A DNA stretch of 64,000 bases from Symbiodinium natans (Eukaryota > Sar > Dinophyceae > Suessiales > Symbiodiniaceae). Positions 1 to 8,600 of the stretch are shown piece by piece; position 1 is the stretch's first letter, and each line of letters opens with the position of its first letter. The position numbers were made by a program, and so were the translations under genes. Location of the stretch: NCBI GenBank assembly GCA_905221605.1, contig CAJNDS010000218.1, positions 41,001 to 105,000 of the forward strand. Reading direction: 5' to 3'. The notes beneath the pieces are model-generated. The model did not search any database and was not told where the DNA came from. It saw nothing but the letters and a program-made list of their open reading frames with translations.

Positions 1-443
1 TGGGGTTTCGGGTTTAGGGTTCAATGTTTAGGTTGAGGGGTGAGGGTTTGGAAAGTTCTAGGGTTCAGGGCTAGCTGGGAACGCCTGAGTCGCAGAGGGG
101 CCTTCAGAGAAGCGATGGGTTCGGATGCAAATTCAAAGCAAAGCAGCCCAACCCGTGTGCAGAATTTTTGTGGCGCTGCCAGCAACCATCAAGACTTACA
201 AGGAGCCCTCCACACGAATACTCTTCAACAAGGGTACGGAAGGCAAACTCCCTAACCATTCCTTCTTGAACCTGACCTCCCCATCCCGAAACCAGCCGAA
301 ACCCAAACCCCTTTGTGTTTCGGCTTGCCATGCCAAAAACCGGTACCCTTAGCCACAACCACACAACTGTTAAGCCTCAGCGTCTGAAATGGGAATTGTA
401 CCTTCCACCCCGTCATTGTTTCCGAAGCCCTGATCCCTCGTGC

Positions 444-656
444 CCAGCGGCGCATCAAATATGGCTGGCACAGCTCGAACTGAAGTTCACTCCGCACGTC
501 CGCGGACAGGACGCCAAGCGCTTTTACGTCCTTGTAGGCGGGAGGCTCTGGGGATGTTTGGCCTTCAGGGCAAGACGTGTATATATTGTCACATCGAGAG
601 AGACAAAAAAAGAGAGAAACAACAAAACAAAGAGAGAGAAAAAAAGATACATAAAA

Positions 657-690
<34 letters not shown>

Positions 691-1070
691 CGACCGCATA
701 CAACCTAAAGCCTCTAAGCCCTGAACCATGCGAGAACCCCTTGAGCTCGCAATCGCAAAGGCCCTGTCAAACCCCCCCCCCCAACTGCAGCAAGGCGCCG
801 TAACCATGAGCGGCTTCACTTCCTTTGTTGCTCGCAGGGTTTATGGTTTGGGGTTTAGGGTTTAGGGCTTGGGGCTTAGGGTTTCGGGTTTATGGTAAGC
901 ATGTGGGCCGTAAACGCCTGAACCAACCCAAGCCCTAAACCCTGCAAGCCCTGCACCTTTTATTGTTTAGGGTTTGGGGTTTAGGGGTTAGGGTTTGGGG
1001 TTTAGGGTTCAAGGCTGCTTCCCTTCGACCCGAGATTCCATGAGTCGCTCGTTGGCCTGCTTCTGAACGC
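444..1070 (-). CDS. Partial cyclic-nucleotide-type channel, C-linker exons
   Basis: Two leftward exons. Complement(1030..1070) follows an AG and ends before GT; it reads GVQKQANERLMESR. Complement(444..545) reads 34 codons including ALGVLSADVRSELQFELCQP and ends before a possible GC donor. The pattern of a short helix, then L-S-x-x-(L/V)-R-x-E-L-x-F-E-x-C-x-P-x-L resembles the C-linker between S6 and the cyclic-nucleotide-binding domain of CNG/HCN/EAG channels. The two exons join in phase. The binding domain would lie left of the window. The pore exons at 14.8-18.0 kb are on the same strand, but the complete armadillo gene lies between, so this is probably a different channel gene. No start or stop was found. 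Residues are seen; the family call is inferred from motif resemblance. Confidence 0.5.
591..692 (+). repeat. GA-rich microsatellite
   Basis: Purine-rich tract of GAGA/GAAA/CAAA units ending in a pure (GA)n run. The ORFs across it encode only R/E/K low-complexity sequence and are not genes. Confidence 0.9.
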
Positions 1071-1283
1071 CTCGCAAAGGGCTCTCGCAAAGGGCTGGGG
1101 ATTCTGGCGGGATTTTGGGGGTGCCGAAGGGTCTGAGAGGGCTTCGCCAGGGTTTCAGAAGCTCTTTGGGAGTTTCTGATATCAGGTGTACCTTATCCCC
1201 TTATCATAAGGACCCTGATAAGGTAACCCCCTACTATCGTAGACTGCATTTAGGGGTACAACCCGAAACCCGAAACCTTCTCG

Positions 1284-1391
1284 AAGGTTCATGGGCAGTT
1301 ATAAGTAGGGTTAGAAGTAAGGTAACCTATACTATAACCTCAATTAGGATACTTATGAGCCTACTTATCACTACCCACGAACCTTCAAGTA
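1284..1391. mobile_element. Family-2 TIR element (introner-like)
   Basis: Starts CTCGAAGGTTCATGGGCAGT and ends with ACTACCCACGAACCTTCAAG, an imperfect terminal inverted repeat of about 25 bp, with AAGTAGGGTTA-like subterminal sequence. Related copies lie near 4504, 15355, 24978, 32140, 33330, 44411, 47480, 48472, 52530, 54345, 55986 and 61099. The copy at 61099 sits exactly between two exons, and the element end at 4642 supplies a splice donor (AG|GTACTTGAAGG). Confidence 0.7.
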
Positions 1392-1585
1392 AATTGCGAA
1401 CCCAGACTCAGGACCATGTCACATCGGGCTTAGACTCAGAACCCCTAACCAGGAATTTCTTAAGAACCACCCAAAAAATGAAAAAACCGAAAAGAAACAT
1501 TCTTCTTTACAAGGGCAATACAGGGATTATGATCTTTCATTTTCCCTAAACCCTAAAGCTTCAGGCCCAAACCCTAAACTCTATA

Positions 1586-1688
1586 GTTTGGGATTCTCCC
1601 CCTTATACGAACAGCCCTGAATAGGGATTCTCATAGGGGGTACTGTAATCCCTATTAAGGACTGCTAGTATAAGGGGAACATCCCAAC
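1586..1688. mobile_element. Family-4 TIR element
   Basis: Left end TTGGGATTCTCCCCCTTATA, right end TATAAGGGGAACATCCCAA, forming near-perfect inverted termini. The interior carries AGCCCTGAATAGGGATT and its counterpart AATCCCTATTAAGGACTG. Related copies are near 14404, 32237, 34139, 36576 (split by a telomere-like array) and 62137. Confidence 0.7.
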
Positions 1689-1750
1689 CTAAACCCTATA
1701 GTTCTTAAGCAAGCAGTTGCAAACCCAACTTGGCTTGGGGGGCTTAGGAC

Positions 1751-1825
1751 CTACGCGGCGGAGGTGTGGGGCTTCCCCTCAGCTCCTTAGGAGCTGAGGG
1801 GAAGCACCACACCTCCGCCGCGTAG
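1751..1825. repeat. Near-perfect 36-bp-arm inverted repeat
   Basis: Arms 1751-1786 and 1790-1825 are reverse complements with one mismatch, separated by TTA. The outer arm begins CTACGCGGCGGAGGTGTGG. The arms are GC-rich and have no telomere-like sequence. No T-run follows and no ORF fits, so this is a cruciform/hairpin former of unknown origin. Confidence 0.95.
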
Positions 1826-2987
1826 AGCTCCACCAATGAAACAGGAGAAGCTTTTGCAACTCACCCTAAACACCCTAAACCCTAGACCCTGAACCCTATG
1901 TAAACCCGAAAAGCCCTCTAAACCCTAAACCCTTAACCCTGAACCGTAAACCCTAGGAATTTTGGACTTGCTCAACCAGGTTTGGCAGGCGTATTGGAGA
2001 CAGGCTATCGCAAAATGTGGGGTTCGCCAGGTCGTGCGGGATGTCGAAAGGGGCGTGATGTCGACTCACTTGGGCCCGAGCTGAGGGACAGCTTGTTGCT
2101 GATGTCCGCCTGGCAAACACAAACGCGGATTTGCGAAGATAAGGGACCCCTAAGGCCCTGAAAAAAAACCCACGTAGTAGGACCCCCTTATAATAAGGAC
2201 GGCAATAGGGTACCCCTTATGTCGCAAACCCCCAAATGGGAACTGAAGAACTGGCTACGTGGACTTCCCTAGGGTTTCTTCCCCTAAACCCACGAACTCG
2301 CCAAGGTGAAACTGCACTCTGCGGCATCCCTGCAAATCCCTCCCGCGCAAATGGTGGCTCAGGGTGCTTTTTGGGGGGCGTCCTGTTTCCCACATCGAAG
2401 CATGCCGGCATAGACCCCAAACAGTGCGAGACCGTGGGGACACGAAAGTGCACTCCAATCGTCCAAGAGCACGTTCAGCATTTCGGGTTTAGGGTTTGAA
2501 GTTTAGGGATACACCCCAACTTCTCACCTGGAACACTTCAGGGACAACGCAACATGGGAGCATTCCAAGAGCACAGCAGCTCTCTGTCACGCACCAGAAA
2601 CAATAAAAGTCATAGCCATCACGAGATGCGACAGAAACCCACCCGACCCCCAAAGAGTAGCATCCACTTATAGTAAGGACCCCAAGCAAGGTACCCCGAA
2701 TGTCGTAAACCCCCACTTGCATCCGGCCCAAGAGTCGGCGGTTGCGACTTTCAGCCGACAGGCGGAAGCCGGATGACACGAGTCAGGAGCCAAAAGCGAT
2801 GACAGCTTCGCATTTCGCATCCCTGACTTGCAAAGCGATGTAAGCCCAGAATTTCCCAAAAGCGCCGACAGCTTCGAGGATGGCGCACGTCCCAGGGTAG
2901 TTTCCGGGTCCCTTGGTCTGGGCCCTTTGTCGGGGAGCCCCTTTACGGTCCAAGGGCCCATACTTCAGAACCCTTAGAAACAGGTAA
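1826..2987. other. Non-coding stretch with family-6 elements
   Basis: No exon supported. Short CCCTAAA runs are followed by two family-6 elements (about 2140-2235 and 2650-2715) that share GTAAGGACC/CAAGG-type interiors and end near GTCGTAAACCCCCA or GTCGCAAACCCCCA. Similar elements lie near 5070-5150, 18060-18140, 31505-31595, 45060-45135 and 51930-52070. The rest, 2716-2980, is unrecognised. Confidence 0.5.
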
Positions 2988-3060
2988 GGGACCATAGTAA
3001 GGGACCATAGTAAGGGACCATAGTAAGGGACCATAGTAAGGGACCATAGTAAGGGACCAT
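2988..3060 (+). repeat. 13-bp tandem repeat
   Basis: About five and a half copies of AAGGGACCATAGT in perfect register. The unit resembles neither the telomere-like repeat nor the neighbouring elements. Confidence 0.95.
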
Positions 3061-3402
3061 GTAACTACCCCCAAGAGGCGGCCACAGCTGTGCCTAGGCG
3101 AGAGCGCGGTTTTCGTCCAATAATATGCCAGCAGCCCAAAAGACCAAAAGCAGAAATCTGCAGCCGGAAACGGCCACCGCCCCGTAACTGGTCATACCAA
3201 TAAGTCCCCCCCCCCCCCCCCTTGCCATTCCTAGTGGGTAAAGTACGCTTGACTACCAAAACGGTACCAAAATATCAGGGCAAGCTCATGAAAGATGCAA
3301 CCAGGGACGCATGACCCCTCAAATCCCAAAGCCCAAAGTTCCCAACAATCTCGAGGACCCCAGCTCGCTTGCCCCGGCAAATCTCTGCTGGGTTTTCATG
3401 GC

Positions 3403-4044
3403 TCAGCCATCATTGTCTCGGTGAGATCTCTTGGGTTGCGCGCTGGGCGGCTGCAGCTTCAGGCAATCTGCCGTGGCCTGCCTCACAGCCTTCGTAGCCC
3501 AGTAGCCATATTACAATAAGGGCACTCTTTTTTGGTTGGTTACTTTATAAGGGAACCAGAACCCAAAAAAGGGAAAAGGGTACCTCTGGGCTACCAAGCA
3601 GCTGGACACCCTTTGGCGAAGAGCTTCGAGTTCCTCGCGCGCTGGACGAGTTCGAAGGCCCCAGCGTCTTGCAGGCGCTGCGCGTCGAGCTCCGCGAACC
3701 TCCTCAAGGCCTGCACCCCCCAAAGAGCCACCCAGCTGGCGCGAGGGAACGTCTCCATGCAGTCCATGATGATCCTCTTGGTAGCCCAGCAACCATCCCA
3801 AAATAAGGGTACCCTTTTTTTTGGGGTTGCTTTCTTGCTAAGGGAACCCAAAACCCAAAAAAACAAAACAGGGTAAAGGGTACCACTGGGCTACCACGTC
3901 CTCAGGCCATCCTTCTTCAGCAGCCGGTCGCGGGCGTCGTCCGACTCCGTAATCATACGGCAGACCAGCCCACACCCCTCCTGGACCACCCATTCGGCTT
4001 GAGCGTTCATCCTCAGCTCTAGCTTAGGGTTTAGGGTTTAGGGT

Positions 4045-4111
<67 letters not shown>

Positions 4112-4778
4112 GGTTTGGGGTTTTGGGTTTAGGGTCTTGGATACTGTTCCCCACAATAATTCTAAGTGCATGTTACTGTCGTGCTGGAAATAGACGGGAA
4201 GAGATGTTGACAAAAAACAGATATGAAGAGAGCGAGAGAGGGGCAGCTCCCGGTGCCTCCCCCCCCTAAAAAAGAGCCTAATTCAAGGAGTCTGCCCCAA
4301 GCGTCTTCATGGAATTCAGGACGTCTTCCAGCGCCGTGGTACCCAGAAGAGTGTCGGCGCCGTCCTAGGGTTGCTCTTTAAACCCTCTAGACTCAGGGTT
4401 TTCAAGGGTTCAGGGAGGAGAATTCTCCTATCCCAGCCAAGAGGGCCTACCTGAAATGGTAGTCAAAAAAGGGCTACTAAGCACTTGATGTTAATTAAGG
4501 TTTTCAAATAGCTTACCTGACTTATAACTCTACTTATACTATGAACCTTCAAGTATCCCTAAACCCTAAACCCTAAACCCTGAACCCTAAAACCCTAAAC
4601 CCTAAACCCTAAACCCTAAACTCCCCATGAACCTTCAAGTACCTAGCTTCAGGCATCTCGGCGATGTTGCGCAGGGCTTCGCACGCTTCGGCTTGGAGCC
4701 TGGATGGTCAGCTTGGGGAGGGGGGGGGGAGGGGGGGTGGATCATGTCTTTTAGGGTTGGAGGTTTAGGGTTTAGGGT

Positions 4779-4817
<39 letters not shown>

Positions 4818-5597
4818 GGTGTAGGGTTTAGGGTTTAGGGTTTAGGGTTTAGGGTTTAGGGTTTAGGGTTTAGGGTTTAGGGTTTAGGGTTTAGGGTTTA
4901 GGGCCCCAGAAAGGGCCGTGACTTTCACAGAGCTGACCTGATGTTGGTGGGGTACTTCTTCATCGCGTCGAGGATGCGAGGAAGGGCACCGGCCTTCAGC
5001 ACGATGTTCGGATAGCCTTCCGACATTTAGGGTTTTGGGCTTAGTGTTTAGGGTTTAGGGTACCTTCTTGGGGTCCGTATGATAAGGGAAGCCTACTATA
5101 TGGGGGTCTATATTAGGGGTCCCTTATTTTCGTAAGCTCCCATATTACAGTAAGGACACCCTTTGTTTGGTTACTTTACGAGGGAACCCAGAGCCAAAAG
5201 GGTAAAGGGTACCACTGGGCTGCCAAGCAGCGTGTGGCGCTGAAGGACATGGCGAAGCAGAAGGAGTGCTGGATCTCCTCGTCCGCCAGGAAGGTGGAGG
5301 CAGCGCGCACCTATACTCCCCTTAGAACCTTAATAAAAAATATCTTTAATATCCTCTTGGGTATTATATGAACAAAGATATATATAAACATATGTATATT
5401 GTTTTTTAGTATCCTCTTGGGTTTTATTATGATAAAAAATAACAATTCCCAAAGGGGGATGTAGGCACAGCATTGGTGTAGGCCACCACTTCCCGCGCGT
5501 AGAGGGGGTCCTCCAGCATCTTCATGGTCTCCATCGCCTCCGGCCGGGTGATCTTGAAAGCGTGGGCGCCTGCAGTCGCATCTTCATCGGCCGCCAT
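3403..5597 (-). CDS. Armadillo-repeat protein, eight exons, probably complete
   Basis: Exons (complement): 5469-5597 (ATG; 43 aa), 5224-5310, 4938-5016, 4643-4699, 4296-4364, 3895-4016, 3595-3774, 3403-3481 (TGA), giving about 270 aa. Armadillo-repeat signatures include AGALPRILDAMKKYPTNIR, LQAEACEALRNIAEMPEA, MNAQAEWVVQEGCGLV and ALRRFAELDAQRLQDAG; such alpha-solenoids mediate protein binding. Introns 1 (GT-AG), 3 (GT-AG) and 5 (GC-AG) join in frame. Introns 2 and 4 join only if one extra G is kept at the exon edge. Introns 6 and 7 have both a canonical in-frame solution with a shifted AG and a one-G-shifted one; for intron 7 the latter gives the armadillo-like AAWAVRQATADCL. Introns 2, 6 and 7 are family-1 TIR elements, intron 4 starts with a family-2 end, and introns 3, 4 and 5 hold telomere-like arrays. 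The family call is firm; exact junctions are inferred. Confidence 0.75.
3482..3594 (-). mobile_element. Family-1 TIR element forming intron 7 of the armadillo gene
   Basis: Transcript-sense start GTAGCCCAGAGGTACCC; the other end is CTGGGCTACGAAG next to the following exon. The termini are inverted repeats of GTAGCCCAG. The interior has AAGGGAACC/GGTTCCC and AAAAGGGTACC-type pieces shared with the copies at 3775-3894 and 5140-5223. The element fills the gap between two coding exons of one protein. Confidence 0.8.
3775..3894 (-). mobile_element. Family-1 TIR element forming intron 6 of the armadillo gene
   Basis: Ends are GGTAGCCCAG and CTGGGCTACC, a perfect 10-bp inverted pair. The transcript-sense GT lies inside the left terminus and the AG just outside the right terminus (CTACCAAGAG). 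The interior matches the neighbouring family-1 copies. A degenerate copy is seen near 52865-52945 inside a SWEET intron. Confidence 0.85.
4043..4120 (+). repeat. TTGAGGG heptamer array
   Basis: Eleven successive TTGAGGG units, a variant of TTTAGGG, lying inside intron 5 of the armadillo gene. Confidence 0.95.
4749..4902 (+). repeat. TTTAGGG/TTGAGGG array inside an intron
   Basis: A run of TTGAGGG units flanked by TTTAGGG units, located between the armadillo exons 4643-4699 and 4938-5016, so the whole array is intronic. Confidence 0.9.
5140..5223 (-). mobile_element. Family-1 TIR element with GC donor, intron 2 of the armadillo gene
   Basis: The exon ends GCTGCTTG and the element begins GCAGCCCAGTGGTACCC, so the donor is GC instead of GT. 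The same eight exon bases, GCTGCTTG, precede the family-1 element at 3594, which may reflect insertion-site preference. The right end is fused to a family-6-like sequence (about 5070-5150). Confidence 0.65.
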
Positions 5598-6060
5598 GCC
5601 GCGAGGAGCGTGCTCGCCCTGCTACTGGCAAAGGAAGCTCAGGATTCAGAGCCCCTTTACATGCGGAGCTGTCTTTATGTCTAGAATACAACGGCAGTAG
5701 CATGTTTGAGTGCAGAGGCCCGCGATCTTGGAAAACGCCTGTGCTCAGGCCGGGCTCGAGCATAGGGTGCGGCCAATGAGTTCCAAATGCAGCGGTCAGC
5801 TAAACGTCGGGTCCTTCCTTGCTTCCCTGGACTTTAACGATAAGAGCCAAAAGGTAGGGTCGCTGTTTGTCCCGAAACCCTAAACCCTAAACCCGAAACC
5901 ATAGGCCGCCCGCGCCAGGCGGCGGCCGGTACAACTGAACGCTACCGCTTCGAGATCTGCTTGCTTTGCCAAGCAGATCGAGCTTGCCACACCTGATGCA
6001 TCCCTGCTAGCCATAGGGCACAATGTAATAATGGATTAACCCTAAACCCCGACGCGCGAC
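5598..6060. other. Upstream region of the armadillo gene
   Basis: No exon recognised. This is the putative promoter side of the leftward armadillo gene. It contains one short CCCTAAA run (5878-5895) and no TATA-like or other signal that I can defend. Confidence 0.5.
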
Positions 6061-6074
6061 CCCGGCGGGGGAGG

Positions 6075-6875
6075 TCGGGCCTAAGAAGCTGTTGCGCCCC
6101 CGCCAGGTTGCCCCCGCCAGGTTTCCCCCGCCAGGGTTGCCCCCGCCAGACTTGCCCCCGCCAGCCTTGCCCCCGCCAGGGTTGCCCTAGCCAGGGTTGC
6201 CCCCGCCAGGGTTGCCCCCGCCAGGGTTGCCCCCGCCAGCCCGCCAGGGTTGCCCCCGCCAGGGTTGCCCCCGCCAGGGTTGCCCCCCCGCCAGGTTGCT
6301 CCCAGGGTTGCCCCCGCCAGGGTTGCCTCCCAGGGTTGCCCCCACCGGTTGCCCCGCCGCCAGAGTTGCCCCCACCAGGGTTGCCCGCCAGGCTTGCCCC
6401 CCCCCGCCAGGGTTGCCCCGGGTTGCCCCCGCCGCCCCCCACCAGGCTTGCCCCCGCCAGGGTTTCCCCGTTAGGGTGGGTGCCCCCCGCCAGGGTGACA
6501 GCGTTGCCCCCACCAGCAGGGTTCCGGTTGCCCCCCCGAAATTGGCCTCGCCGCCTATTCAGGAATTGTGCACCTGTATGCTTCGTAGTCCTTGTCTATG
6601 AAGGGCCCTGCCAAAGTTCTCCATTAGTGGCCCCCGCCAGGTTCCAGACATATAGAAATAAATATATGTTTATACCTCACCTTGCCCCTGCCAGGGTTGC
6701 CCCCGCCAGGGTTGCCCCCACCAGGGTTGTCTCGCAGGTTTGCCCCCACCAGGGTTGCCTCTGCCAGGGTTGCCCCCGCCAGGGTTGCCCCCGCCAGGGT
6801 TGCCCTGTCAGGTTGCCCCGCCAGGGTTGCCCCCGCCAGGGTTGCCCGCCAGGATGCCCAGGGTTGTCCCCGCCA
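6075..6875 (+). repeat. 15-bp GC-rich minisatellite (CCGCCAGGGTTGCCC)
   Basis: Dozens of units of CCGCCAGGGTTGCCC with indels, interrupted at about 6540-6675 by unique sequence containing CAGGAATTGTGCACC. The long ORFs through it (proline/arginine-rich on plus, glycine-rich on minus) follow from a 15-bp period that never shifts frame and are not genes. The same repeat and the same unique segment recur at 11930-12370. Confidence 0.95.
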
Positions 6876-7039
6876 TTTTTCATATTTTTAATCTACATTT
6901 TCTATCTTCTAATATTCCTTTAAGGAATTCCACTAATTACGCCGGCGACGACCCCAAACAGTAAGATTGTAGATCAAGGGAAAGCGGCATGAAACAATAA
7001 CGCGACGCGTAGAACTCGGCAGGCCGAGTTTACAATCAG

Positions 7040-8600
7040 AAAAATTGGGCTCAGTATGGAGGCGTGGGTTTCAAGCTTCTTTTTGGAGCTGCCAGGGGTC
7101 GGAACAACCCTTGCCCAATCCAAACGAGGGATCGACATGGATGTCCCAGCGCTGCCCACATGCATTTTGCCAGGCCTGAAAAATGCATTTGGTCTTGCTT
7201 TCTACATTTTCAACGCCATGCTCTCTCTTTCTGTACTTTATCAAGGGCAAAAAAAGCTGAGTGCATTTAGGCACGCGCGAAAAAAGCAGTTGCGCATTCG
7301 CCTCTTCTGTACGCAGCTTGTCTTTACGACAAAAGATCAACTCTTAATTCAATTGTATTGTGGTTGTGGAAGGAGCAAGCTGCGCGAATGCATTTCGCCC
7401 ACTTTGAAAAATGCACCTGAGCATGTTCTTCCTGATTCTGGGTCTGTTTTGGTACTCCTGCAAAATGTCGAACATTGTTCTAAACAAGTTTTTCAATTAC
7501 TATAGCTACTTTTATGCACAGAAAACACATCAGAAGAATCGAATACGTCATGAGCCAGCAGAAACCAAAACTAAACATGATAGGAAACCAGTGCCAAATG
7601 CATTCTTCGGGCAACGAAAAATGCATTTGGAATGCCCTAGAAATGCATGTCGGGTAGATGTTGGTCGTAAAACACCAATCTATTCTGTTTTTTTCGTTTG
7701 TTTTTCATGCTGAAATGGAGCAAGGATAACCGAATAGACATGGATGACCAGACGCTGCCGAATGCGTTTTGCCAGGCCTGAAAAACGCATTTGGTCTTGC
7801 TTTCCACATTTGCAACGCCGCGTGCTCTTTCTGCACTTTTTCAAAGCGAACACAGCTGAATGCATTTGGGCACAGGCGAAAAATGCATTCGGACTTTGGT
7901 TTCTTCCGTACGGGGCCTCTGTCTTTGACACAAAAGTCAGCTATCAAGTGAGTTTTTTGTTGTGTTGTGGTTTTGGAAGGAGCAAGCTGCGCGAATGCAT
8001 TTTGCCTGCTTTGCAAAATACATCTGGGCACGTTGCTTCTAATTTTAGGCCCCTTTTCGGGAATTTTGCGAAACGGTGATTATGGTTCTAAACGCGTTCA
8101 AATCCTATATATAGATTCTAGATGTTCTTACGCGCAGAAAGACATGAAATTTAGAAGTCCTGAGCCGGCAGAACCCAAGATTGCAACATGATAGGAAACC
8201 AGTGCCAAATTCGTTTTTCGGGCGACGAAAAACGCATGTGGAATGCCCTCAGATGCATGTCGGGGAAATGTTGGTCGTAAAATACCAATAGACATGGATG
8301 TCCAAGCGCTGCCCGAATGCATTTTGCCAGGCCTAAAAAAAGCATTTGGTCTTGCTTGCCACATTTGCAACGCTGTGCTCTTTTTGTGCACTTTTTAGAA
8401 GGCGAAAACAGCTGAATGCATTAAAGCACGGGCGAGAAATGCATTTGGACAGAGGCTTCTTCTGTACGCAGCCTCTGTCTTTGCGACAAAAGATCAGCTT
8501 TTAACTCAATTCGATTGTGGGTTGTGGAAGGAGCAAGCTGCGCGAATGCATTTTGCCCGCTTTGAAAAATGCATCTGAGCATGTTCTTTCTGATTCTGGG
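7040..8600 (+). repeat. Tandem array of about 0.55-0.6 kb units rich in ATGCAT dyads
   Basis: The phrase GACATGGATG begins near 7134, 7737 and 8291, giving periods of about 603 and 554 bp; the rest of the unit also recurs (GGAGCAAGCTGCGCGAATGC near 7371, 7978 and 8529). Each unit carries several short palindromes of the form AATGCATTTT, a spacer of about 8-12 bp, then AAAAATGCATT; about fifteen exact ATGCAT sites were counted. Reading frames are interrupted and unlike any protein I know. Confidence 0.9.

Larger units (their letters stand above)
1071..1750. other. Non-coding stretch with three inverted-repeat elements
   Basis: No convincing exon. It holds a family-2 element (1284-1391), part of a family-5 element (about 1464-1546, with CTTAAGAACC at its left end) and a family-4 element (1586-1688), separated by short CCCTAAA runs. 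Confidence 0.6.

Noticed and set aside
6108-6923. 271-aa plus ORF and the overlapping 166-aa minus ORF
   Set aside because: They run through a 15-bp minisatellite whose period keeps all frames open; the composition is only repeated P/R/G/Q/C units.
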